Shown here: positions 24,501 through 39,500 of the stretch, piece by piece
Layout: the number at the start of each line of letters is the position of its first letter
Position numbering within the stretch: the stretch's first letter is position 1
Assembly: GCA_030141605.1 (NCBI GenBank)
Contig: JAQGDQ010000246.1
Coordinates: 270,494-334,493 of the forward strand
Direction: 5' to 3'
DNA: 64,000 bases
DNA from: Tubiluchus corallicola
Taxonomy: Eukaryota; Priapulida; Priapulimorpha; Priapulimorphida; Tubiluchidae
Notes under the pieces: generated by a model
What the model saw: only the letters and a program-made list of their open reading frames with translations
Told to the model about the DNA's origin: nothing
The model's database searches: none
Made by a program: the position numbers and the translations under genes

Positions 24501-27500
24501 CAGATAATTCATTGTAAGTCCCCTGACATTTATGTTTTATTATAAGTCCTCTTCAACAATAATAATAGCTTCAACAACATTAACTATACCACATGAAGAG
24601 GATGTTGGCAATCAAAATGCAAGCGCTTGGGTCTCAATTCCATAGTTGCAACACCGATACTGTCTGTCTTCCACTCAGTATAATTCTCCTCAGTTACACC
24701 AGTATACTTGTAGTCTGCGTAAAATTGTAATGTCTGAAATTCAAGCAGAGATTGTGAAAAGTTTAAAACAACATGATTCTTCAAGTTAATGAATGTATAA
24801 ATAGTAAAAGGGCATTCTTTGTAGTTAGTTAACGAAAACTAGTTATCATTACAGTTCAGCAGACACTATTCGTTTATTTGCATATGAACACCTCATTTTT
24901 ATTTTCAGCCAGCCAAATATTCTCACAATATAAGAATTTGCCCAAATATTCTCAAAATAATTGGAAAACAAAAAAATAACACTAAAATGCTCAAGACAAA
25001 CCGTTTTTGAAGTACCAAATCCTATCATTTACATCAGCCTTTGATTAAGTCCTTTTTATCTGTCACAATGGCCAATTTTACATGGAGTGCTATCTTACAA
25101 ATATAAACTACAGGATGCTATTTCAGAAATATTTTATTTTTGCTATAAGCAATTGTGGCCTGATAATTTATTATAAATCAAGTAAATAATTACTGTAACT
25201 GATCTAACTTTAGAAGATAATTAAGTGCATTCCGGTAGAGATTCTAATTAATGTGAAGTTAACACGTCTCACTAATTAGATTTATTTAAATTTTACTCTA
25301 ACTTTTGATCTCATCATTCCTATTTAAAATGACACAACACTGGCATTGTAAAAACTTATGTTACCTTGTTAACCGCTACAGTATCTCTACCTCCCAGAAT
25401 GCTAATTATTTCTTCTTTTGATTTTATGCCATCATCTGTTTCTTCCTCATCTACTACATCTCTAAAGCTTTCTATCATATCAATCATGATCTGTTAAAAT
25501 GCAAATTGCCAGTGTAGTAACATGACAACCATGGTCTAAGCATAGCATGCAATGTAACATGGTCTAAGTATAGCATGCCAAAATGAAGCAACCTAAAAGC
25601 AAGAGTTGTTTCTCTAAATTTTATCTTTAACTACAACAGACCATGTTATATATTGAAAAATGGAAACACATTTTAGATTTACATATCATTCTTAGAAAAT
25701 ACTAAAAAACATTCAAAACTATATCATAATTATAATTCCACTACAGAATTTTTGGGGATAAACCATATCTCTAAAGTATATAGTAACTTTGATTAAGCGT
25801 CTTTAGTACTAAACATTTTAAAGCTGACAAAATAAATAATGTGTGGCATTGGCACCCCTTCATATTATGCCATGTACTAGAAGTTGCTTGCCAGCATCAT
25901 GTGAGCAGTACTGTGTGACTTATTGAATACTTAGTCTTTCTTAGCCAGATACTGAAGCTGTGATACTAGGCACTACTGTAAATAGTTGCACAGCAGATGA
26001 TAGCAATCTTGTAATTACACTGGTGGATTTAGTTACTGCGTCTATATACCACAATGGTGCAGAAAATCTCAATTTCAAACAGCTAGTGACGAACTTTTTA
26101 GCAAAAAAGGCATAAAAGCCAAATTTGAATACGTGAGCAGATAAAAAAGCAATGCCAAAAGCAATACTTACACAATTACAGAACAGTTCAGTTCGACCGC
26201 TGCTTAAACTCCCTTTATTTGCATTTCCAAATAATGGTGTACATCAAACTAATTTGTGTTAATTTTTCCTTATTGCTTGGTTATTAGCCATTCTATGCTT
26301 ATAGACTTATCACACAAGTTATTTTCTCGTATAAGGCATGCTTATTGTTTCTCTGATGTTCTTCAAAAGTTAAAAATTAGGCACTTATTAATGCCTCGAA
26401 ATAAACTACATAATATGTGAAGGCATTCTACCTAACTGTTTCTACCTAATTAGGACACAACTTTCTTAGCTAGAGAAAATCTCACAGGAAGACAGAACAG
26501 TGCAAATGACTGTCTTGCAAATAATATGGCAATACAGTGTATATATGAAGATTAGTTCATTTGCTGTCAGTGTAAGGCACAAACTTGCAACAAGAAACAC
26601 ATGTATTTTTGCCCCAGATGTTAAAATTAAAAGTTATAAATAGGAGAACTTTTGTTTCATAGATGGAATATCGTACCTACAAACTTATGTCACACTTAAC
26701 TGAAAAATCCCTGATGAAAAGTGCGCAATATGTTACCAACAACTTGTGCTGTGCTTTGTTCATCGATTATTTCACTGGTTACTCATATGGGAAATGCAAT
26801 TTTATCAGTCAGAAGCTGTCTTGGGTGGATAGTTTTAACACCCTGTGCAAATAAACAAGGACAAAAATTTTGCCAAACCCAGTAGTTTAATGAAACTCTA
26901 TCTAATATCAGGTTCAAAAAAAGGAAACAAAAAAAACAGTTTTTTCAGATAACTTATAGACCCATACATCCCCTACTGCACTTGTACTTTTCCAAAAATT
27001 CATGTTACATTAAAAACTTTATCAATAAATTAACCACTGCAAATTATAAATGGTTACGATTTATATCACTCTCAACTAAGATGTTAACGATAACGATAAT
27101 TATCGTATCGATACAAAATTGATATTATTCTATTAACATCATTATTATATCGAATTTAGTGTGTATCGCTACATATCACTCACCATTATAAAATCATTTC
27201 ACTTTGCTTTATTATTTACGCACAAGAATCACCCCAAAAAAATTGAAGAGTTAGGTTGTTTGAATAATCTTCTTGCTCTTTCTTCCTACAATAGCGGCTG
27301 TCTTAAGTCGGTTTACTGACACAGGAATATATCTTCAATATATTTATCTGTCACAGCTCATATTATTTTATGACTAAACAAACAAGAGAACTTTGTCATA
27401 ACTTACATGTATCAATACATTAATCGGGAAACAGCCTGAAAAAATAGGGTGTTGCAATACGCTGAGACACCTTGCACTATAACTAGCCACGCGTTCAGTA

Positions 27501-30500
27501 TCATTTTTATCGTTAGAAATAATTTACAGTATCATATCATTATCGTATACGTTTAACATCCCTACAGTACAACATTAAGCAGGTAATTATTTCAATGCAA
27601 TCAAAAAAGATTCACAAGCCAGCTTTATATTCTTACCAAAACCTCTTGATGATGCAAATAAGCATACACTATTTCAGTCCAAAACATGATATTTTCTCCT
27701 AAATCAAGATAGTATATCGCTGCTTCTACATTGTGTGTGAAACTGTAATACTGCAAAGATAAAGAGCATCACAGTCAATAAGTTTAACACACAGTATAAT
27801 GCAAAATCAATGAAATGAGTACTTTTTCAAAGCCAAGGTTTGGGGAAAAAGATGACCTAAATGCGAAACTAGACTGAAATCAAACGTTAAAGGTAAAAGT
27901 ATTTCAAAGATCAACACTACTTGCTTAAATTTCTTAACAGTCACTTCCATGTCTAATAATCAGCTTTCTTGGCAGCAAGCTGTGAGTGGTAAGTAACCTT
28001 TTAAGATGTACAATAAAATTCTATGATATTGCCCTTTAAGTGTAATAACATTGTTCATGCTCAGGCTGATCATAGTAGTAAAGTGTTTGAAAAGTCATTA
28101 TCTAATTCAACTTACTGGACACCTATACAGTGGGTAATAGGCACTATTAATTTCATTCTTCACAGGAAAATTCAAGACTATTGCTTTATCATCTTCACCA
28201 ATAGTGACAATAACCGGCTCAGAAGTGGCAGTTGGCATTAGTGCTATACTGCTAGCATTGCCATATGTGGGATAACCAGTTTCAATCTAATAACACAAAA
28301 AAAATTTCAAAATACACCGTTATCAAACTTTTCAGCTGCTTTTCAGCATCTAAACATCATTATGTTTAGATTAGCAATAATTTATGGGTATTCATTTCAT
28401 TTAGAACTCGTAAAGCACCTTAACGAGCCTTAATGAACAATATTGTATTATTTCGTAAAACATTTTCTCGCTTAATCGATGACAGTGATATTTCAGTTTG
28501 GAGGACTTATTTCCTTCTGCACAGCTATTTTTTGGTTTTAACAAACATTAAGGGAAAAAAACAAGAAAGTTTAACTTTGCAAGAAACATTTTCTACATGA
28601 ATATCAATGAGCACAAAATAATGACAAAGTGGCAAAACACAAAGCTGAACAACAAGGCACTCATAAATTAGTGCCAATAAAACTATTTAATGAATTGAAA
28701 TCTGGTTCTCAAGAGCCCTACACATAGATTCCTTCACCCGAGCAATAATTTAATTATACAATGTAAAAACACAACTAACTATAACGAATGGCATCTGATG
28801 CAATGCACGTTCGTGTCTTGTTGTATTTTTGTATTCAGCTTCACGAAAGGAATTGCCGTAAACTACGCTGTTGTTTGCCAGTAGCGCAAAGAAACTTCCA
28901 CTTTCACCTGACAATCAAAACATCCAAAAACTAATGAACTATTCCACTTATATGCCAATTATATCGTAAATAAAAACTTCTAAATAGTATGGCAGAAAAT
29001 TGGGTGCACATCTGCTTTTTTAGCAAATTGTTAGCAAGCCTTTTTAAAATTCTATATTAGTCATCTTGCTGAAAAGTAAAATAATGCCTATGAAATAACT
29101 GTACGTTGTTTTAAGTCAATGCCGTGCACAAAACAATGATAATGTTATTTCTAAAAGCATCATGAAATAGAACTTACACACAAATACATCAAGCAGTACG
29201 AATAAACTTACATAAAAAATATATATGCTAAATCTACAATGTTTTAAACGATTCAATAGAATACCTGAAAGCACTTGAACAATGGCTGAGTCGGTCTCAT
29301 TTGTCAAATAGGACAGTTTTTTTTCCTTTTTACCCTCTAAAGCAAAACAAAACATAGTTAGAAATCAAAAGTTCTTGCAATTTCCTTATATTATACTGAT
29401 TAAAAAACTGAAAAATTTAACATTCTATGACAACAAATATAACCAATAATATTTTAACTGTGAGATATCAAACTCTGGAATACTGAACATAAATTTGAAT
29501 GTTGAGACCAGCTTAAATACAATATACTGCACAGCTAAGCTAGTCTTGACCACTGTTGTCAGTGTTGTCAGAAACAAAGAAAAATGACATAAATCTATGA
29601 AAAACAATGCAACCAAAATATAGTAAGAGGTTCAGAAGTCACTGAACAAGGGCTACTAGGCATGCACAGTCATTGCAGACTTCCAGAAACACTTTTATTA
29701 AAAAATAGTTTATCATAAGTCAAAAAAAGTTTAAATAAGCAAATAAATAAATAAACATGAGTAGTTTTTTCATCTTCTCTGATAAAAAAGACTATTTCTA
29801 TCAGCGTTAGCAATTAGTATTAAATTGTTTGATTTTGTTGCACAAATGTCTCTTTAAATGATTTTGCATGACGGCCCAATAGCCAAACATGTTACATGTA
29901 CTACTCTGGAAAATACAAATTTGTACAATAAAAGATTAGCAAATTTGCTATGCCAGTGTGGCTAAAAAAGTGCATACCTTTCTGGTCTTTTGTGAAAAAT
30001 TATAATTGCCTAGGGCCTAGGATAACTGAGAGTGTATTGTTCATTAACAGCATTTTCATCTGTTTTAACCGGGAATATGCTAGCTTGTTTGCTCGTGAAC
30101 TTACTGCAAATAATCCTAAGCACTTCAACAAACTACAGCAACTATATTTTGACTAGCATCACAGTAGAGTGAGTAGGACAACTAATGCCTGCAGAGTGCT
30201 TGCATGGCATTCCCCATTGATGTGTGAGTTGGTAGAAGTAACTATCATTCTATATGTAACAGTGTACAACACACTAAAGCTATATGCTGCACAATAAAGC
30301 CACTTTTTAGTTTAGTAACAAATTACCTAGAAGAGTGGCAAGGGAGTAGAGAGCTTGACTGCACCAATGTAGTAATGTGGGAAGAGCAGAAACCTGATAG
30401 GCAAGCTGTGTTAGCAATGCTGAAAGAAATTTAATGACTCTTTTTAGCACGAGAACCAAGAAATTAACTGCAAAGAAAACAACATCTTACATAAATTAGC

Positions 30501-33500
30501 AACCTAAATTAAACCAAAAAACTTTAAACTACAAAAATGGGCCTAATTTTTGCTCTCAAAATATTTATAAACACATAAAAAAGGTAGCTAGCTAATTACA
30601 GAGGAAATTAACTACAAGGTTAAATAAGAATGTTAACTACCTGGCTAAGAACTTGTATCGTATCCATTAACAGAAAGTAAACAAAGAAGGAGGTGTAGCT
30701 CAATTTTTTCCTGGAGATTTAACATTTATTATAACTTTTCGTTCTGTACACAAAACCTTAATACCCTGCTTACAGAAATTAACAAAAAAAGACAAAAATA
30801 TAGCAATAGGTGTTACATATATCACTAGTCCATTAGTCTGTGTTGGTTGACTATAATCTCGATCTAACCAATTTTTTATAAACATAATGATGGCAAACTG
30901 TTTCACAGATTTCATGTTTGTTAATTCCCTGTTAAATTACCTTAATTTTCCAAATGGCACACTTCAGCTACACTTCTTTAATATTAGTAAAGTCTTCTAA
31001 AATATCAAACATCATATTACAAATGCCTGTTCCATTCTTACTGAGTTCTCTGATATCTGCTTACATTTACAATAATTACATTTACATTTACATTTTTTAA
31101 ACTACCTGCTTTCAACAACACACCTGTTCAAGAACTTTATAATGATCACACAAAACTCTCTAAAATGTTGTTGTGTTTGAAGAGGTGAAACTTGCTACTA
31201 ATTTGCTATTAGCCATCATTCATGAATTTTTGTCAAAGGAAAACAACAAAGCAATAGAAATATAACATGAATGTAATGGAAAACAGCAAAGCTATTTAGT
31301 TGTCTGATATACAAAGCCATTTTTTGCATTTTTGGCTCACAGATCAATTCAATCACACTTACTAGGTTGAGTCCGCTTGCAGACCTTCAAATTAAATTCT
31401 TTCCATTCATTTGTTAACCAATTATATTCCCTTAGAATTACATTTGAATCACTACGCGTTGACGCCAGCATGCCCACAACCAGATCACTATTGTCAAATG
31501 CAGCATCGTGTATAAACTATTGATAAAGAAACAGCCATTTAAGCTCCAATAAAATCAAATTCAACTAAATATTTTTCATCTTGCTGTTTAAAATTCGTAG
31601 TAATCAATAGTCATAAGAATAAAAATCTCATATTTCTACCCATTTTTAGTCCTATGATAGTTATCGATACCTGCAGCAAAACTAGTTGTAATTTAAAAAA
31701 ATTTCAAAACTGAGATGTGGGACATTATATCATAGCAAGCTCACAAGAAAAATGCCAATTTCATATTGCAGTAATGCTTAATTCTACAATCAAAAACAAC
31801 ATTTAATAGAAGACATAAAACATTATTACTTAATCTCTTGAATTAAAAGAAAAAATGCCAAAAGAATACATATAATCTTAAGGAATACCCATCAACATCA
31901 AAGGTCATGGCCTTACTCTACTGGATTTCAAACTCAGAAAATATATCAAAGTTGAGAATTTAATGCAGTAGGCGCCGCTTATTAGACTCAAGGTTAATAG
32001 ACTCAATCACTTAACTGACTCAAAAACATGTGGCACAGGGTGAATCTATTCAAATGTATATAAAAACTGTGTTAGCATAGCAGTTTGCTTTTGAAGTTCA
32101 TGCTGCTGTTTCACTAGGTGACTAAGTGTTTTGCGGGAATATGTGCAGCGCACAGCAACAGATTTTCAATGTTTTTACCATTATGAGAATTTCATAAACC
32201 AACTTTTTCGTGAAGAAATGAAGCAACAGACCTTGCATGAATTTTCGTAATTTTTAATGGTGATAATCAGATTTTTGTGACTTTTTTTATTAATTCACTT
32301 ATATAAATTATGCTTCTTAAATAACTTAACATAGGTATTTTTGACATTAATTCATTTAAAGCCTTTGGAATGCATACTATGGTGATAAGTAATTACTCAT
32401 ACTTGTATAGTAGTAATATACTAAACCCATCTGCTAATTGACTCAGACAATTAATTCGGTCAAAACTTCTATCCAACAGTGAGTCCATTAAGCGGCATGT
32501 AATACCGTTTCATTAGAATCAACTGATGGCGGCCATTCAATATGCACAAAAGTAGTATTTGTATCATTTTTCTTGAAAAACACTAAGTTGTTTGTCCAGG
32601 CCACCAGCATATCGTTTTCAATCTACAAAAAAAATTCAGGCTTTACTTTAAAAGACTACTGACTCGATCAATTGCACCATTCCCTATTTATGTCATAAGA
32701 ACTGTTTAAAACTACATAGTGTCAAGTCAGACATTGATAAAGTCATTCTTAACTCTCATTATTTCCTTTTGAATAGTGAACTTTTTGACTCAGCTTCGCA
32801 ACCATGCATTTAGCTATTTACTAGTTAGATGGGTACTAGTGCTGCATCTCACAAAAATAGGTGCTGTACCTCTTAGTTGACAGGTGTTCGGTTGTGAGTA
32901 GTGTACACGTTCAAGAGCTTATGCATGAACACAGCAGTAAACTTGAAATTTGAATTTTAAACTTAAAATTTGACGAGTTTTTGTATATCACACTGAATAT
33001 TTTATATTTAGTGTACTTCAATTTTTGCTTTTGCAATCACATGCAACACTCTCATGGAATATTTGTGCAGTTGAAAATTATGTTCAGGTGTGATATAATT
33101 ATTAATTGGGCTCGTCAGCAGTTAATTAAGTTTTAACCTTTTATTTAATTATCAGAAACACTTTGGCATTATTATAGGTATACTTTTTACCATACTACAA
33201 AGTAGGGTAGGATGTGAAAAATAATCCTGTTTTCTTTAATAATGCCAATGGTAATTAGTTTGCATTTGCCATAAATCTAGCTAATTTAACTCTTGAAACT
33301 ACAGAAAGCAATGATATACTAAACAGCAGTTCTTATTTCGTTCTTGTTATTTACAAGTCAAGTTCAAACCTGCAGAAGTATTTTCGTAAACCTACCCAGT
33401 TTCTGAAAGCATACTTCTTTGATTGATAATAAATAGTTTTTCCAGATGACAAACCTATTGTGATGTTACTTATGCAGACTTAGCACTATGTAGTTTCAAC

Positions 33501-36500
33501 TATGCTTGGCAGACAGACTAAAAAAGCAGAATGACTAACATAAGAAGACCAGTAGTATCTCATCCAATGATAATGTCTTTACTTAGTAAGAGACAGGAGC
33601 ATGCATTGCGCTCAAAATATTCTAAACTAAATACACATTCTGAAGGAAAGTTACAGCACTTATTTATTTTGACAAAAATAATATTTGACACAATGAATTG
33701 AATTTTTCAACAGTAAAACAGTGAGTGATATTTACCGCTCTGTAAACGCCTGTACTACAATCAAAACGTCCTTTTACTCCAACCACTTCAGAACTTGCTG
33801 GAAGCCCTACAAAAAACATTGTGTTTCACAAGAAATCAAAATGCACAGCAACAAAAACAAAATTCGCTCTTACTATGAGAAAATGGGGTAATTATAAATT
33901 ATCAAATACAACAAGTTTTAATTACAATATAATATGCTGTTAAGCAAATCAGTGTTAAGTGAAGCCTTAGGAAATAATGCATGTATTTACACAAGAATGC
34001 ATATTAGCAGCAAATCAATGATATGTGAGTATTTTTGCTACGTAGTCCTACACACTATTTTTTATTAGCTATACAAAGTAATTTTTATTGCACTGGTAAT
34101 ACAGCGCCAACACAATTCGGGTAAATTACAGGTTTTACAGCAACACCTCTTAGTTTAGTTCCCATTTAGTTTCCACAAAAGTAATGTTTTTTCTCTTTTC
34201 TGTTTTAAGCTAACCACTAAGGGAGGAGCATATACACGCACAATTTATAGTGCATATTATAATACTGACAAAAATATAGCACAGTATTTTAGTTTCACCA
34301 GACTTACCACATGAATGAATTATTGCACAACATATTGTGTAATGTTTAATTATCCCCTACAGATGCTCAATACTATTACATAATATTTAGCATTGCGCAC
34401 AAGATTATTGAGCACGTGTATGCCCTGTGATACCATGCAGTACATTTAAATATAAAAGATAAACAAAATGGACAAAATGGTGAAATGAAAACTTGTGACT
34501 GCACACTAATGCTGTTGAACGCAAGTACATGAACAAGTATTGCTTTGTTAAAACGGCAATCTTACAATTTAATTCATAAGCAATAAATCGTGTCACATTT
34601 TCTGTAGCCTACCTCTGGGAATGTGTTTGGAAAAAAGTGTAAATTGGGAAACTGGCACTGGAAGAAGGTCTTTTAGAAGTTTACAACAGCAAACAATTCT
34701 GATGTATTCCATAACGTCCAAGATTCATTAATAAAAACAAAACTTTAGTCTTTACGTAAAAAAACAGGAAGTAAAATTTCATTGAAATTAAATTGTTTAA
34801 ACAAAACGACCCTTCACTAAACAGAGACTTTTTTAGACATGCTGTTTTTAGACTTACATAGAAGTAAGGTAACATCAAAAATCTAAATACTGCCAAGGAT
34901 GTCTGACAGAAACAACTAACAAAGGATAATGATCACAACCTATGAAAGTGGGTTAATGGTACAGCCTAGGTAGGATTTTATCATATTGACAGAGTGCTTT
35001 AATGAGTTGATAAAATAATAATAATAATAATACGTTTCATGGAATGTTACCTAAATAACTAAAATAGAGGAAGCACTTAAAAAGTAAGTGACTTCACATA
35101 AAAAGAAAAGTAAAAAGAAAGAATGAACCTTGTGCAAGAAAGCAGGAGTTCCGAAGAGTCCCGCACAGGTACAAGGAATCATCCGACAGCAAAGCTAGGT
35201 AGGTGAAGGAAAAGGCAGCCATGCGTATATTACGAGATGCTTCCCTACCATTATCCTATCACAAAATTGACAAATTAAAACTGCAAAACTATTTAAAGAA
35301 TACACTACAAAATAGCTATCTGTTCAAACCTCAAACCCAAAAGGAAAAGGAACCATACCTGAGGAAAAAAATGCAACTTGCTTGTTGTCTTCAGACCATC
35401 CTGGCTGACCAACAACAAATTAGGCGAAAGAACTACGACATTATTCCTGTCACAAGCACTCTGAAGCATAAGAAATTTGCAACCTTTGTATATTGTAAAT
35501 ATTACAATTCTAAATTATGCTAATCATCATATTTACTTGTTTAATCTAATGAACCAGCAAAACAATTTGTGTACTGTTGGAAACTGTGAGATACTCAAAA
35601 GTGTAACTTGGCAATTTCTTTTTAAGCAGCAATAAAAATATTACCACTGTTATCGTGAGTCTCTCCACATCAGAAGTAAACACATTCTACAAATAAAAAA
35701 AAAACTGTCAGCTTAACTCTAACTAAAAACAAAATTATAATGCATTAAGGCATTAAACAAAATAAATTGACAATTAATTTATAATAAAACAAATAACATT
35801 AGTATCTAATTTAAACTGGATTTTTTAAGAAAGCTTGGTGACACAAATTTTGTAAGTTCACATACCTGTTCATCTTGCTCTGCAAGTGGCAATAAATATT
35901 TCTCTTTTGTTATCACAAAAGTTGACTTACTGGAACAACAAATAAAAATCACCAACAATTATCCATTCAAGTTTCTTTTGTACTACTAAATGAATATTTA
36001 TCAAAATTTCTAAGCCTGCTTTACACTGGCATTTGCTGAATTCCATTTGGGTTGTGGTACATATCTTTGCACCCATTTTTAGTTTCAGAAGCATTTGTTA
36101 ATATGTTGTCACGTGCAAACAGTAGCACTATAGTAGTTATAATTCGGCAACATTTTTAAAAATGACAATAGCTTGCTAAATTTAGTACATGTCTTACTAA
36201 AATCGTTGTTCTTGGTCATGATTAGTGGAATTGTCCACATTGTCTGTCACTACTACTTACTCAAGATGCAGAGCAGATCATTTTCAATTGATATAACACT
36301 TATAGTACCACATTTTAAACAACAAGTTCAAAATGGTCCCTTCAGCTTCAAACTAATTGCAGAAAGGACAACATTTGCTTGGTGGCCCTGCCACACAGAA
36401 ATCGCTATACGATAATATGCATCAATATTTTTTAAAAACTTTTCAATATTTCAAATTGAAGATTGCTTTATATTTGAACAGAAATGTATATGAACAAAAG

Positions 36501-39500
36501 AATTAATAAATAAATAATATGAAGTAGAATGTTATGCCAACCTCTGCAGTATAAAATAATCAAATTTCTATAGAAATAGAACGTTTTAAGTTAATAAAGG
36601 AATATAGTTTAGCTACATGCTGATAGTTAGTTCTGATCATGTACCTTACAAATGTATCGTAGACAGTTACAGCTTCACCATCAACAGTAAAGGCCAACTG
36701 ATAAAATGAAGAATATTCGAGAAGAGGATTTATATTGTACTTCCAGCAACTAAAATGAATTTAATATTTAGTAGACATTTGCATGATAAATTAATCTCAC
36801 ATTGACAACTCAGCTCTTTCTCCACAGTGCAGCTTTTTTTAAATTTATGTATAATAGAGCTCACTCGCTCGCTTAGCACATTAATATAAGTTTAGACCCT
36901 TCTAAAGTGAGGCCCAAGTAGTCAGTCATGTGATGAGTAGTCATCTTCGTTATGGACTGGACACAATAAAAAATTGCTCTACTTGTTGAAGGTTCTGCAG
37001 GAATGATTTATAATAGAAGTTCATTACTACACTAAAACTGCTCACAAATTAATAACAATAGTATTGGGATCTGAAGATGCACATTATATAGACTTCCATT
37101 CGTTTAAACCCCCGTGTGCTTTCATTTTGCCGGGCAGTGAATCCTAAAGCGAGGCTAAATTATTCAAATAAAACTTGTTAAGTAAAGCCCACACATCGAA
37201 CTATCCACCTGTGTGTGCTTTTATTTTAGAGAAACTGATTTGAGTAAAACCCAGTGCGTGCTATTTGACAGCCAAATTTATTAATGGGATCCATTAACAG
37301 ACTCTGGGTATACATGTGAGAGCCAGTGCTACCTGTATTCTCGACTGTATCGTATCAAAAACATTCTCGACAAAAGCTCTGTCAGTGTGCCAAGTTTCAG
37401 CTCTGTAGGTGCAATAGCTGAGGTGTGAATAAAGACATGGATATACCCATACACATGCCCTTCGGATTCTTTTGCAATAGTATGACAGAAAAGTCCACAG
37501 GAACCCCTGAGTTCAGTTTCATGAGATGCTTCAACAATGATTTAAGCTAAAGGGTGCAGCAAGAAATACAACAGATTCACTGTGACCACTTAGGAATGGA
37601 GGCCTGCTGATTATTTTTTAGAAGCTCAGTGGCCAACTTCACATTACTTCAACACAGTCATGAACAGATGATGATCAAAGATTGTAGAGGGAATCAAGAC
37701 TAAGAACTGAAGTAAAGCACACACCTGTTTTTGAACAATTGTGTGGCCTGAAATCAAATTTGCCCCTGGGTCAAACAGACTGTTAAGACTCACTAATTGA
37801 TCTCTCCCCATAATACTTTTAATTTTATGCTTACATTTAGTTCAGTGTGTGTAAAAACTCTCGCTTGACATACTGCACTTTTACTACATTAAATATGTTA
37901 ATAAACAATCTCACTGACAAAATTTTTACCCACCTACAGTTTTTGTCAAAACTTTCGTATGTCACGAAATCAGCTTGCCTTTCAATAAAATGTAAACTCT
38001 CGTGTATACGGGGTCTGTGTCCTCGATGAGCGAAGAGATTCGTAATCAATGCCGAGTACTAAAAATAATATGCTTTTCATAAATATAGTTATACGTATGT
38101 GCTTTGTATGGCTAAGGATATAACCAAGTGGTCAGAGTGCATGCTTAGCTAAAACTCAAGCAGCACTGGATGTGGTTAGTAAATTTATAGGCGGTCAGGA
38201 GGAATAAGTCTTCTAGGTAGTTTCATCTACTATACTTGATCTAGCTCACCATATTTTTGTTTTGTACATGACCCACATATACAGAAGATTTTATACCCGA
38301 TGGTGGCTACCAAGTTTTTAATATCATACTTTATCTTATCATAGCTATTTCTGAAACTGAGGAAAGCTATAATTGTATAAAAAATCAGAAAGTGGACAAG
38401 CTGAATGACTGAAATGTACGACTTAACTAATGTAGTCGGCTAATTATCATTTCAATGTAATTTGCTAATGAGAAAACAATACAAGTTGCAAACTTGTGAA
38501 TAAGTTAGGAAATGGTAATCTTTGACTAAACTACTACTTAGATCCAACTACACATGATGTCTGACAAATAAAGTGATCTGGTTAAACCACCAAGCAAGTT
38601 ATATGTCACTCTTGGTGTCTTGGTCAAGCTGCTTAATAGACTTTGGGATGGGAAAGTTTTGACCCCATTAACCGACAGATAGGTGTAATATTACTGGTAC
38701 AGAAGCAGAAGTCATGACTCTTCAGTTTAGAAGGCACTGAAAAAGCTGCGAGAGCCTTAAATGTTAGGTTTTATGTGAAACTTAACTGACTAAAAATTTT
38801 GTGAAAAGAAGCAATAGCTTGAAAAGGAAACAGCTAGGCATGTGATTAAAAGCTCAGCTTCCATAAATTCTTGGGAAACAAGGTTCATTACGCGGACGAG
38901 CGGGTAAGAGATCCAATGCAGAAAACACTACAATAGCATTTCAGCGCACGATCAACTTACCTGCTTATGAACAAAGCAGTACTTAACACAATTGTTTCTA
39001 TGCATTTTAGCGCACACAAAAAAGAAAAAAATGACATAAAACTAACAAAAGGTTTTTGATCACAAACAAGTATTTTATTTTAAGCACCTGAAGCAAAAAT
39101 ATTAAGTCAAGTGGTGTTATTTGAGGAAAAAAAGCAATTTTGAACTGCCAATGTACTTACTTAATCCTAAGATAATGATAATATGGAACAAGCACTTTTG
39201 CTAGTGATATACGAATATGCATCGTACCTCGGATGGCAGAATACTTGTTCCCTGTTTTTCTTCATCGCTAGTATGGTAATAGTCAATTATCCACACATGA
39301 ATTGTCTAGAAAAGCAAGAACAATCAAATATAACAAGCACAAGATTACAGTCAAAATAGAAAATGGTTAAACCTAACATTTTGTGAAAAAACACAAAGCC
39401 AGGTATTATAAAACATACCAAATTGGAAACAGTTGTGTCTGACCAGTCGAATTACCAGTAACAAGAAACAAAACAAACTTTATTTGCACTTCGGGCATTA

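Noticed and set aside
35203-35523. 106-codon plus-strand ORF inside a CATSPERE intron
   Set aside because: It starts at GTG, is Lys/Gln/Leu-rich, has no recognisable domain, and no flanking promoter or splice partners were found. Kept only as a weak possibility of a retrocopy fragment.
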